The position numbers and the translations under genes were made by a program. The notes under the pieces were generated by a model. It was not told the origin of the DNA and did not search any database. It was given only the letters and a program-made list of their open reading frames with translations. A DNA stretch of 64,000 nucleotides from Citrobacter koseri (GTDB taxonomy: Bacteria; Pseudomonadota; Gammaproteobacteria; Enterobacterales; Enterobacteriaceae): NCBI GenBank assembly GCA_900446925.1, contig UAVY01000004.1:744001-808000 (forward strand), given 5' to 3'. Positions 1-8,219 of this stretch are shown in pieces (within the stretch, counting starts at the first letter, position 1; each line of letters opens with the position of its first letter).

Positions 1-1079
1 ATTTAAAAAACTATGACAAAGATGAAGACCAACGTTTTTTCCAGTCATGGTTGCGTGCTCAATATGCTGATACAATACGCCCGGGTAAAGCAGGTTCAAA
101 AAATGAAGACTTTGAAAAAATAGGTACGCGTTTTCATAGTTGGGTTAGAGATAATCTTCAGGTGGTGGGATTGGACCCGGATAATGGTGAGACATTCGAA
201 CGATTTATACAAAAAAACTTTTTGTTTTATTTGAATGCTTATACACAAATACTGAATGCTGAGAGTGCATTAACGCACCAGCTGGAATATGTATTTTATA
301 TCCACCATTGGGGCATTGCACCTACTTTAAGTTTCCCTTTGATGTTGGCTCCATTAAATGTAGGTGACAGTTCAGAGGTTGTGAGAGCCAAAATAAACCT
401 GGTGGCCCGCTATATTGAAACGTTTGTTGTTCGCCGTTCTGTTAATTTCCGAAAATTCTCTGCCAGTTCTATTCGTTATACAATGTACAGCCTTGTTAAA
501 GAGATTCGTGGTAAAGATTTTGAAGAGTTAAAAGAATTATTATCTAAGAAGTTATCCGAAATGCCAGATACTTTTGCAGGTATGGATGAGTTTCGTCTCC
601 ATGGTCAAAACTATCGTTTTGTGAAGTTTTTGCTTTCACGTATAACTGCCTGGGTTGAGCAACAAGCAGGAATGAGTACAACCTTCGTTACATATTATCA
701 GCCAGAACACGGAAAGCCTTTTGAAGTCGAGCATATTTGGGCCGATAAATATGAACGTTACTCTGATGAGTTTGAACAAGAGCACGAATTTAACAACTAC
801 AGAAATCGCTTAGGTGATTTGGTTTTATTACCTAGAGGCTCAAACCAGTCATATGGTGATTTGTGTTACGATCAAAAGCAACCTCATTACATCAAAGAGA
901 ATCTTCTGGCTAAATCGTTATGCCCATTGGCATATATGAATAACCCTAATTTCAATCAGTTGAGAAATGTCTTTGGATTGCCTTTCAAACCACATGATTC
1001 ATTTAAAAAACAAGATGTCGACGAACGACAGTCTTTGTATAAAATAATTTGTGAAAATATTTGGAATCAGAATCTATAG
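1..1079 (+). CDS. GmrSD-like DUF262/DUF1524 protein, C-terminal part (5' end outside window)
   Basis: The reading frame is open to the left edge (codons from position 3 read LKNYDKDEDQRFF), so the TTG at 51 is not the start and the gene is partial. The early part, with the IRPGKAG...NEDFEKIGTRFHSWVRDN region, resembles the helical section of DUF262 proteins. Near the C-terminus the segment VEHIWADKY followed by N-x-LGDLVLLPRGSNQSYGD has the layout of the DUF1524 HNH-type nuclease domain. DUF262 plus DUF1524 is the architecture of GmrSD type IV restriction enzymes, which cut modified phage DNA. Low GC relative to the core and position inside a tRNA-bounded island fit a horizontally acquired defence gene. 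The N-terminal ParB-like DUF262 motif cannot be seen here. Confidence 0.75.
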   Translation, partial: LKNYDKDEDQRFFQSWLRAQYADTIRPGKAGSKNEDFEKIGTRFHSWVRDNLQVVGLDPDNGETFERFIQKNFLFYLNAYTQILNAESALTHQLEYVFYIHHWGIAPTLSFPLMLAPLNVGDSSEVVRAKINLVARYIETFVVRRSVNFRKFSASSIRYTMYSLVKEIRGKDFEELKELLSKKLSEMPDTFAGMDEFRLHGQNYRFVKFLLSRITAWVEQQAGMSTTFVTYYQPEHGKPFEVEHIWADKYERYSDEFEQEHEFNNYRNRLGDLVLLPRGSNQSYGDLCYDQKQPHYIKENLLAKSLCPLAYMNNPNFNQLRNVFGLPFKPHDSFKKQDVDERQSLYKIICENIWNQNL

Positions 1080-1124
1080 CAAAATTAGGAAGTTAATTAA
1101 TCTGTAATGGCATGGAGGGTTGTA

Positions 1125-1502
1125 ATGATTTATCAATGTTATACATGTGGAAGAACCACGTTTGAAATAAATTGTCCGTGGTGTACTGGGATCACATCTG
1201 TAAAAACGTCTGCATGGGGTTCATCATCATCGACCGTGCTAACATCAGAAATACAACGAATGACACCTCTGAATCCATCGTTTTATCCAGAGTTTCAGTA
1301 TCAGTCAAAAGTTGTACTGAAAGATCTATTTGGTAAAAAGAAAGAAAAAATACAGATAAATCAATTGCTTGAGAGCATTCTGGAGAAGTGCTCCAGCTTA
1401 AAAGACCCATACTTTACTAACTTTATTTATACCTCCAGATTCTCACATAATAATAAATCAGAGGCGAATTTTTCGGCATGTAATAAATATTTATTAATGT
1501 AG
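1125..1502 (+). CDS. Small zinc-ribbon protein, function unknown
   Basis: This is a protein of about 125 residues. An in-frame ATG at 1107 exists, but ATG 1125 is preceded by GGAGGG at a good spacing, so it is preferred. The N-terminus reads MIYQCYTCGRTTFEINCPWC: two CxxC pairs 14 residues apart, the pattern of a rubredoxin-like zinc ribbon. The rest is polar and has no recognisable motif. It lies 45 bases after the GmrSD-like gene and 39 bases before the next gene, all on the same strand, so it may be an accessory of either neighbour. I do not recognise the family, and the zinc site is an inference from cysteine spacing alone. Confidence 0.6.
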   Translation: MIYQCYTCGRTTFEINCPWCTGITSVKTSAWGSSSSTVLTSEIQRMTPLNPSFYPEFQYQSKVVLKDLFGKKKEKIQINQLLESILEKCSSLKDPYFTNFIYTSRFSHNNKSEANFSACNKYLLM

Positions 1503-1541
1503 GTCACGCAGACCACTGTAACAAAGGATAATGGAATAATT

Positions 1542-2717
1542 ATGCATAATATTAACGTATATCTTAAGGAAAATTTGGCATCAGTAAGTAAAAATGTGTT
1601 CATCGCTCCGGACATTCCAGAGAAAAAGTTGAATAATGTTGCCAAGGTTTACAATTTAGATGAAAGTTTGAATGCGGTTCTGGCAATTTATGACAATACC
1701 GTCTTTGGCAGTGCTAAAGACGGAATTATTTTTACTGGTGAGAAATTAGCCGTCAAAGAGCCTTTCGAAGCCCCTTATGATGTGTTCTATAGAGATATTG
1801 AAGCTGTAGAGTATGCTGAGATCGTTACGGTAAATGAAAAAGGAAAGGGAAAAAGTACAGAGGTTATAACCATTAGACTCAAAAATGGTCAACAGAAAAA
1901 GCTAAAAAGTCTAATGGATTGTAACTATAAGAAACTTGCAGATGTGCTTAATCACGCCTTTAGTGACTTTGATGAGTTCAAAGAAGAGAATCAGTTGGTT
2001 ACTCTTGCTGAAATGCCAGAGCCACTCAAAGTATCGTATGTAAAGATTATTGTAAATATGGCATTTTCTGATGATAGTCTGGTAGATGAAAAAGAATTTG
2101 CCGAAATTCTTTTGTTAATGACGAGACTTGATCTTACCAATGAATCTCGATTCGAAATTCGCAGTTATATCAGCACAGAGTCCGGGCTCATATCCGTTTC
2201 TGAACTACTCTCGACCATCGATCAAGAATGTGTCTCCAGCCATAACAAATCCATAAAAATCTCCCTTGTTAAAGACCTTATCAGTATTTTTATGAGTGTT
2301 AATGAGGGTGAATGTAAAAATTTCCCGTTCATTCAGCAGCATCAAGCGTTATTTGGCGTATCTGATGAAGAAATAGAGCTAGCGGTGATGGCAATCCAAC
2401 AAGACCGTAAGATGTTACGTGATGATTTTTCTGACGATGCATTAAAACGCAGCATGAAGGAACTGACTGCAAAAGCAGGAGCGGTAGGAGTACCCATTGC
2501 TGCGGTGTATTTGTCAGGATCCGTAGTGGGTATGTCTGCTGCGGGTATTTCGTCTGGCCTCGCTACACTGGGACTTGGCGGAGTGCTTGGTTTTTCCAGT
2601 ATGGCAACAGGCATAGGTATTGCGGTTTTACTCGGAGTTGGTGCCTATAAAGGGATCCGTCATCTCTCTGGTGCTAATGAGTTGGATAAAACTAAAGCGC
2701 CGGGAGCTTATGCTTAA
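1542..2717 (+). CDS. PH-like/TerB-like protein with glycine-rich membrane tail (module gene A)
   Basis: A 391-residue protein with three visible parts. Residues about 45-125 (AIYDNTVFGSAKDGIIFTGE, then strand-like segments) look like a bacterial PH-like domain. Residues about 155-300 are helical; the stretch YVKIIVNMAFSDDSLVDEKE has the acidic pattern of TerB-like domains. Residues about 314-380 are glycine- and alanine-rich and hydrophobic, with a break in the middle, suggesting two membrane helices. The stop codon overlaps the start of the next gene, which indicates co-translation. Domain assignments are by eye and need a profile search. It could be the membrane-associated sensor or scaffold of the three-gene unit; no function is established. 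Confidence 0.65.
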   Translation: MHNINVYLKENLASVSKNVFIAPDIPEKKLNNVAKVYNLDESLNAVLAIYDNTVFGSAKDGIIFTGEKLAVKEPFEAPYDVFYRDIEAVEYAEIVTVNEKGKGKSTEVITIRLKNGQQKKLKSLMDCNYKKLADVLNHAFSDFDEFKEENQLVTLAEMPEPLKVSYVKIIVNMAFSDDSLVDEKEFAEILLLMTRLDLTNESRFEIRSYISTESGLISVSELLSTIDQECVSSHNKSIKISLVKDLISIFMSVNEGECKNFPFIQQHQALFGVSDEEIELAVMAIQQDRKMLRDDFSDDALKRSMKELTAKAGAVGVPIAAVYLSGSVVGMSAAGISSGLATLGLGGVLGFSSMATGIGIAVLLGVGAYKGIRHLSGANELDKTKAPGAYA

Positions 2718-3195
2718 CGAAGTTATCAAACAAACACAATCAACGTTATCTTCCCTTATCAATGATCTTAACTATATTTCAGGGAAACTTAATGATGCCC
2801 TGGATACGCAGAACGATCAGCATGACAAAATTGTAAAACTTCAAAAAATAATGAGTACGTTGACAGGCGCAGCTGATGTACTCAACAAGAAATCCAATAA
2901 GACACAAAATAGTGCACTCAGGCTGAAGTGTCCTGTATACCTCGATGAAGCGAAGTTGACTTCACTGACCCGAGAGCCTATTAAAAAGCAATTCCATGAT
3001 TTTGTCCTGTCATTCTATGAAGAGACCGTTATTGAAGAGCTACGTGATGGTTCGACTGTAGAAGTGAGAAAACTCAAAATCAAAGAAGGTATAACCACCC
3101 CACAGCTAGAAAAATTGGCTACAATTTTTGAAGGTATTGGTTATTTCAAAGTGGGTGATGTTATCAAAGGGAAAATCACAGGATTATTTTCATAA
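2710..3195 (+). CDS. Coiled-coil protein of unknown function (module gene B)
   Basis: 161 residues, starting at ATG 2710 inside the end of the preceding gene (ATGCTTAA overlap); the longer frame starting upstream would overlap gene A by about 100 bases and is rejected. Residues 1-65 are a heptad-like helix rich in Leu, Ile, Asn and Gln, compatible with a coiled coil. The C-terminal half, with KLKIKEGITTPQLEKLATIF and GDVIKGKITGLFS, looks like a small folded domain with no catalytic motif that I recognise. The stop codon shares one base with the next start (TAATG), so A, B and C should be translated as a coupled unit. Probably a structural or adaptor subunit; this is inference. Confidence 0.6.
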   Translation: MLNEVIKQTQSTLSSLINDLNYISGKLNDALDTQNDQHDKIVKLQKIMSTLTGAADVLNKKSNKTQNSALRLKCPVYLDEAKLTSLTREPIKKQFHDFVLSFYEETVIEELRDGSTVEVRKLKIKEGITTPQLEKLATIFEGIGYFKVGDVIKGKITGLFS

Positions 3196-4713
3196 TGAAA
3201 AAGCCGGATGCACAAGTCTCTGCCATGCTGGTGCAAAAGCACCAACTGGAACAAAGCGAGCGGCAATTGGGTGATCTAGGTGCGGCTCTTAATGCGCTGA
3301 ACTCACTACAAAATGAAAATGATGCCGCTTTAGAAGGCATGCTTCAGGTGATGGAAGAGGCGCTTAATGATGCTGGTATTGAATTTGATGAGAACATTCA
3401 CACTACTATATCCGTTGATATCACTGAATGTATTGGGTCCGAACAGATCGCATCGTTTTCAGGTATCAGTAAGCTCTCTATGATTGAAACGATAGCATTT
3501 ACGGACAATATGGATTGGGACATGTATACCCAGTCCGTTGATCGCTATGCATCTCGAAATGGTGTCGATTTAACTGCTGATCCTTTCACGACACTGATGA
3601 ATCCTGCTCAGCGGATTGCGCTGGAAAAAAGGATTAAGGAAGACTTTACCCTGAAAACGGCCAAGTGCGATAAGTATGATTATATGATCGCAGGCACTTG
3701 TGGGGTTATTGGTGGGCTCATTGATATTTTGCTGGTGGGCCCCCCCGGCGAAGGGAAACTCACTCACCTCACAGATGGTGCAGTTGACAGTGCTGTAGAG
3801 AAATTCGCCTCTGCCTGTGGATGGAAAGGCGCAGCAGAAGGAAGCGACCCAACAAAAAGTGCAATTGGTTTTCTGGAGCGAAAATTTAAGGTGAACTACG
3901 ACCACCGGCATGGTGGAGATGTAGATGGCCTGTTTAGCATGAGCACGAAAAACCATCATATAAAAAGCCTCGGACACTCTCCTGACTTAATCGGATTGTT
4001 CTTCTCTATTCTTGACCAATTCACAAGCACAGCACACTTTGTGGCGGACGGAAAGTTAGTATCAGTGGACACTGATACTTTTGAGCTTAAAGGGAATAAT
4101 TTTGTTTCGAAGGTGTTCAGTGGGTTTGTTAATTGGCTAGGACATCTTTTTTCTGATGCCGCAGGCTCTTCCGGCGCTTCGGGCCGAGGCTCTGGAATAC
4201 CAATCCCTTTCTTTTCTTTATTACAGTTCGCCGATTTTGGTGAATTTGGACAGCACCGCCAGTCTTTTGCCACCGTAGCGGTACAAGTTTTTGAGAAGGG
4301 GTACGACTTACGTCATGGTCTCGCAATGGCTATTCCGGTCTTAATCACGGAGTTACTTGTTCGTTTAACTTGGTCAGTAAAACAACGTTTCTATCACAAA
4401 AAAACCTGGAGCGCTTGTGTACCTTCAGCCAGTAACCCAGAGCTTAGGCGGATGTTACTAGTCGCGCATGGAACCTTATGTCTGATGGATGCTGGAGATG
4501 CAGCGTTACGCTCTGGTGGGGGAGATGGTCCAGTTTCTCCTGAGGACTAATCTTATCGGTTGGACCAGATTTGGAACTTTGGCGATCAAGGAATTACATG
4601 TATGGTACAAAGCTGGCGGAATCGATGCTGACGCAGTAGATGAATACATGGATCTTGAACTACGTCGTATGTTAAGTGACCGGTTTTTAATGTTAGACAC
4701 AATCGTCGATTAG
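3195..4713 (+). CDS. Conserved unknown protein with histidine-rich core (module gene C; one frameshift)
   Basis: About 505 residues once an extra G in the GGGGG run at 4518-4522 is removed; as written the frame ends at 4550 and the last ~65 residues continue in the next frame to 4713. The N-terminus (1-60) is a Leu/Gln-rich helix. Residues ~162-182 (YMIAGTCGVIGGLIDILLVG) are hydrophobic. Next come a Pro-Gly turn (GPPGEG, not a proper Walker A), then KFKVNYDHRHGGDVDG and STKNHHIKSLGHSPDLIGLF, with several clustered His/Asp residues. A flexible GSSGASGRGSG linker follows, and the C-terminal third is helical and hydrophobic. I recall similar unnamed proteins in distant bacteria but no assigned function. 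Metal binding or hydrolysis is speculation. Confidence 0.6.
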
Positions 4714-4717
4714 CTCA

Positions 4718-4757
4718 GCAGAATGACACATGGCGGTATGACATGTGCCATTTCTGC
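4718..4757 (+). terminator. Imperfect inverted repeat at end of island operon
   Basis: GCAGAATGACACATG and CATGTGCCATTTCTGC face each other around a 9-base loop, five bases after the last island gene. There is no clean T-run, so it may be a Rho-dependent end, an mRNA-stabilising hairpin or an island-end repeat. Confidence 0.45.
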
Positions 4758-4869
4758 GTTCAAAGCTATCCATGGCTATCTATTTTTTGCTAACTACTGC
4801 AAAAATGGATAGTCAATCTCCGCATAGTATTGCAATGAGTTGCTATGTAACACGTTGATCCTGCGTAGA

Positions 4870-4925
4870 ATTTAAAATCCCTCGGCGTTCGCGCTGTGTG
4901 GGTTCAAGTCCCACTCCGGGTACCA
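4870..4925 (+). repeat. att site: 3' fragment of tRNA-Leu (leuZ type)
   Basis: From ATTTAAAATCCC to CCGGGTACCA the sequence matches the 3' part of E. coli leuZ (tRNA-Leu, UAA anticodon), starting in the anticodon stem-loop and ending with the encoded CCA. The 5' half of the tRNA is absent, so this is not a functional gene but the duplicated attachment core left when an island integrated. The intact tRNA should lie to the left of the window. One T-arm pair differs from K-12 by a compensatory C-G to T-A change. Confidence 0.85.
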
Positions 4926-4965
4926 TGGGAAAGACAAGAATAATCAAAGCAATAAGCAGTGTCGT

Positions 4966-4991
4966 AAAACCACCTCCGGGTGGTTTTTTTG
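4966..4991 (+). terminator. Rho-independent terminator of the original tRNA operon
   Basis: AAAACCACC, loop TCCG, GGTGGTT and then a T-run. It lies 41 bases after the tRNA end, where the glyW-cysT-leuZ transcript would stop before yecA. Confidence 0.75.
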
Positions 4992-5109
4992 TGTCTGTCA
5001 TCTGTTCGCTGATGATCTTGTCTGCCATTCCTTCCCCAATAAGTATCCCTTACTTCGTCAGCCATGTAAGATAATTGCGGGCGAGAGTATTTCACTGAGG
5101 AAAAGCGTT

Positions 5110-5775
5110 ATGAAAACAGGACCGTTAAACGAAAGCGAGCTGGAATGGCTGGATGATGTACTGACAAAGTACAATACCGATCACGCGATTCTGGATGTGT
5201 CAGAGTTGGATGGTTTACTGACGGCTGTACTCAGTTCGCCGTATGAGATTGAGCCAGAGCAATGGCTGGTCGCGGTATGGGGTGGGGCGCAATATGTTCC
5301 GCGCTGGTCCTCTGAAAAGGAGATGACGCGTTTTATGGAACTGGCGTTTCAGCATATGGCGGATACGGCAGACAGGCTTAATGAGTTCCCGGAACAGTTT
5401 GAACCGCTGTTCGGTCTGCGTGAAGTCGAAGGTCATGAGCTGACCATCGTGGAAGAGTGGTGCTTTGGCTATATGCGCGGGGTCGCGCTCTCTGACTGGT
5501 CCACCTTACCGGATACGCTACAACCCGCGCTGAAAGCCATTGCGCTGCACGGTACGGAAGAGAACTTCGCCGTGGTTGAAAAAATGTCACCAGAAGCGTT
5601 TGAAGAGAGCGTTAACGCGATTCGTCTGGCGGCCCTGGATTTACACGCGTACTGGATGGCGCACCCGCAGGAAGCGCCGGTGCAGGTGCCGGTAAGAGCG
5701 GAAGTAAAGGTAGGGCGCAACGATCCTTGCCCCTGCGGCAGCGGTAAAAAATATAAACAGTGCTGTCTGCACTAA
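5110..5775 (+). CDS. yecA: UPF0149 family protein with SEC-C metal-binding motif
   Basis: 221 residues, intact. The C-terminus [19 protein letters not shown] is the SEC-C motif (Cys-x-Cys...Cys-Cys or His), the zinc-binding element also found at the end of SecA, where it contacts SecB and ribosomes. The remainder is the acidic helical UPF0149 domain. Start ATG 5110 follows GAGGAAAAGC. It sits just downstream of the leuZ site, as in E. coli. YecA family proteins have been linked to binding metal and SecB or ribosomes; the exact role here is not shown by sequence. A strong hairpin terminator follows it. Confidence 0.9.
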   Translation: MKTGPLNESELEWLDDVLTKYNTDHAILDVSELDGLLTAVLSSPYEIEPEQWLVAVWGGAQYVPRWSSEKEMTRFMELAFQHMADTADRLNEFPEQFEPLFGLREVEGHELTIVEEWCFGYMRGVALSDWSTLPDTLQPALKAIALHGTEENFAVVEKMSPEAFEESVNAIRLAALDLHAYWMAHPQEAPVQVPVRAEVKVGRNDPCPCGSGKKYKQCCLH

Positions 5776-5782
5776 ACACAAA

Positions 5783-5805
5783 AAAAGGGGCTTAGCGCCC
5801 CTTTT
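5783..5805. terminator. Bidirectional terminator between yecA and tyrP
   Basis: AAAAGGGGC, loop TTAGC, GCCCCTTTT. A and T flanks on both sides allow it to serve both convergent genes. Confidence 0.8.
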
Positions 5806-5808
5806 GTT

Positions 5809-7022
5809 TTATCCCACTTCAGGCAGCAGCCCGGCAGCGATACAGAACTGTACGCCGATCACCACTATCCCACAGGTAAAGACGAGGGCTAATGCCGGAA
5901 CGCCCGCCCGCTACGCGATACGTTGCCTGCGGATTATGCTTCCTGCTTTGCCACGCGAGCAGGGAAGGGATCAGCAACGCCAGCACCGCCAGCGCGACGC
6001 CAGCGTATCCAGCGCCATCACAAAGCCGCGCGGGTAAAAGAGTGCGAACGCCAGTGGCGGTAGGAAGGTAATCGCGCCGGTTTGCAGACGCCCGGCGACG
6101 GTGTTGCGTCGCTGGAACAGATCTGCCAGATAATCAAACAATCCCAGTGCCACACCCAAAAACGATGTCGCCAGCGCCAGGTCGGCAAACAGATGCACCG
6201 CCAGTTCAACGTGCGGCGAGGCAACCACCTCACGCAAGGCCTGCAACAGGCCATTTAACCCGGCATGATCGGCCAGCAAGCCCATAAAGGTAGAGGAGTT
6301 GATACTGCCGAGCGTGGCAAGCTGCCAGAAAATGTATGCCACCAGCGGGATTGCGCTACCGGTGATAAATACCCATCGCAGTTTGCGAATATTACCGTTC
6401 ATATAGCTGACGATGCTGGGTACGCTGCCGTGAAAACCGAACGACGTAAAAATGACCGGAATTGCTGATAACGCCAGACCCTGTTGCAGCGGCAGCGTAA
6501 AGCAGATTCACTTTATGAATATGCGGCATCAGCAGCGCCAGCATGGCGATCAGGAAGATAATTTTGGCGCTGAAAAGAAAGCGGTTGAACAGATCGACCA
6601 GTGAGGTTCCGACGCACACGACGCCACCGGCAACCACGGTGAACAGCAAAACGCCCATCGCCGGAGACATATCGGCGCCCGTCCAGTCGCTGATGCTTGA
6701 GGCCAGCAGTTCGCCGGCCCCCGCTGATATAGGCCGCTGTGAGCGCATACATCAGAAACATCATGCTAAAGCCGGTGATCCATTGCCCATAACGTCCGAG
6801 GTAGCGTTTTGCCAACGTTCCTAACCCGGTATCTGCCGGAACGTGCTGATATACTTCCAGGAGCAACAGCGCGGTGTAGCACATCAATGCCCATAACCCA
6901 ATCAATAACGCCAGTGTGACGCTGAAACCAACGCCAGCGGCGGCCAACGGCATCGCCAGCATACCGGCGCCGATAGTGGTGCCCGCCACGATAAAAACAC
7001 TACCCAGAGTTCTATTTTTCAC
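5809..7022 (-). CDS. tyrP: Tyrosine-specific permease TyrP (several indels)
   Basis: An inner-membrane aromatic amino acid:proton symporter of about 403 residues. The N-terminal part, [20 protein letters not shown], and later segments such as LFSAKIIFL and NIRKLRWVF match E. coli TyrP closely, but the reading frame shifts at least four times (near 6720, 6500, 6020 and again before the C-terminus). The end reads AAGLLPEVG then stop, as in E. coli, and the overall length is right. I take GTG 7022, preceded by AGAGGAAAGC, as the start because it aligns with the E. coli start; an ATG at 7049 is an alternative. Paired TyrR boxes lie upstream. The breaks look like assembly errors. Confidence 0.85.
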
Positions 7023-7090
7023 GCTTTCCTCTGTCCCAGAGATAATCAACGGTTATATCTGCGGCGCAGGGTAAGGCATAACATTATTTT

Positions 7091-7131
7091 CGTCAAATGA
7101 CCGTTACAACATGTGTATACCATTGTTTACG
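7091..7131 (-). promoter_or_regulatory. Two adjacent TyrR boxes upstream of tyrP
   Basis: TGTATA-N6-TTTACG (7114-7131) and CGTCAA-N6-GTTACA (7091-7108) resemble the TyrR consensus TGTAAA-N6-TTTACA, the first being the better match. A strong plus weak pair next to each other is the known arrangement at E. coli tyrP, where TyrR represses with tyrosine and activates with phenylalanine. Confidence 0.65.
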
Positions 7132-7250
7132 AAAATTGGCATGAAGGCGTGCGCCACCACGATTGCATCGGCTGTGCATGTAAACCTGCGTTAGCGCAAA
7201 GCGGTATTCGCCGGCTCCCGGTAGGCTACAGGCTTTATTGAGGAGGATGT

Positions 7251-7491
7251 ATGGATTCTATTCACGGCCACGAAGTGCTGAATAATGATGATTGAATCAG
7301 GCGAGCAGTATTCGAATGCCAGCCTGGAAGCGGCGATTACGGCGCGTTTTGGTGAACAGGCGCGTTTTCATACCTGTTCGGCTGCTGATATGACGGCGGC
7401 GGAGCTGGTGGCGTTTCTGGCGGCGAAGGGTAAGTTTATTGCGAAGGATGACGGCTTCTCTACGCACGAAAGCAAGATCTGCCGCCATTGA
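7251..7491 (+). CDS. yecH: YecH, small conserved protein (one indel)
   Basis: About 79 residues. ATG 7251 follows GAGGAGGATGT and opens MDSIHGHEVLN; one extra A near 7283 (AATAATGATG) shifts the frame. After it the sequence continues FGEQARFHTCSAADMTAAEL and ends ESKICRH, matching E. coli YecH. The conserved CxH-type ends (HTC and CRH) and His residues hint at metal binding, but the function is unknown. It is convergent with ftnA over a shared hairpin. Confidence 0.85.
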
Positions 7492-7495
7492 GCCT

Positions 7496-7526
7496 AAACG
7501 GTGAGGGGGCCTCACCGTTTAATTTT
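7496..7526. terminator. Bidirectional terminator between yecH and ftnA
   Basis: AAACGGTGAG, loop GGGGC, CTCACCGTTT followed by AATTTT; it is flanked by A/T on both sides and shared by the convergent genes. Confidence 0.75.
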
Positions 7527-8025
7527 AGTTTTGGGTATCAAGCGTAGACAGTTCTTTATCGATGAAGTACAGACCTTCACCGCTTTTCCCTGCCAGCGTT
7601 AATTTTATCAATAATAGATTTAAATAACTTCTCTTCTTCATGCTGTTCAGCGACATACCATTGCAGGAAGTTGAATGTCGGATAATCCCTGGTTGGTCAT
7701 CGCGGCATGCGCTAGTTCATTAATTTTCTGCGTAATTAATTGTTCGTGTTCGTAGGTGGCGCGGAACAGTTCATCCAGTGAAGCATATTCGGCAGCAGGT
7801 GAAGAGATCGTATTGATGCACGGTAAGCTACCGGTATCGGTCAGATAATCGAACAGGCGCTGCATATGCGTCATCTCTTCCTGCGCGTGACGACGCAGGA
7901 ACGCTGCCGCCCCTTCAAAGCTATGGTAGCTGCACCATGCGCTCATCTGTTTGGTAGAGCAGAGAAGAATATAATTCAAGGTTCATTTGCTCATTCAGTT
8001 TGTCGATCATTTCTGTTTTCAGCAT
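7525..8025 (-). CDS. ftnA: Ferritin FtnA (three indels)
   Basis: The major iron-storage ferritin of enterobacteria, a 24-mer of four-helix subunits with a ferroxidase centre. ATG 8025 opens [17 protein letters not shown]; the central frame contains [20 protein letters not shown] and [10 protein letters not shown] with the ferroxidase Glu and His residues; the end reads [14 protein letters not shown], as in E. coli. The frame breaks near 7965, 7680 and 7610, each compatible with a single extra base. Total length is 501 bases against 498 expected, consistent with three insertions. The companion ftnB lies 2 kb to the right. Confidence 0.85.
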
Positions 8026-8190
8026 GGTTCCGCTCCACAAAGAATCATTATACGTTGATGTGGCGTCACTATAATTTGTTATTTAATTATTTGCAAAAGG
8101 TAAAATAATAAATTTAATTATTAAAAATGCGAATGGGAATAAAACGCATTAACGCTATTAAATATAAAAATATGCAATGAGAATAATTAA

Positions 8191-8212
8191 AGCCAGCAGC
8201 GTCATGCTGGCT
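8191..8212 (-). terminator. Hairpin downstream of yecR
   Basis: AGCCAGCA, loop, TGCTGGCT with a TTAATTATT tail on the minus strand, eight bases after the yecR stop. Confidence 0.6.
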
Positions 8213-8219
8213 AAAGATA

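Noticed and set aside
51..1079. Complete 342-residue protein starting at TTG 51
   Set aside because: The frame stays open to the left edge with coding-like residues that fit the DUF262-type sequence, so it is a partial gene.
2620..2709. Longer N-terminus for module gene B
   Set aside because: It would overlap gene A by about 100 bases; ATG 2710 gives the usual coupled overlap.
3721..3770. Walker A motif in gene C (GPPGEGKL)
   Set aside because: It resembles a P-loop but lacks the GKS/T ending and sits right after a hydrophobic helix with no Walker B downstream.
4843..5095. Minus-strand short reading frames over the att site
   Set aside because: They are antisense to a tRNA fragment and terminator, with no RBS or homology.
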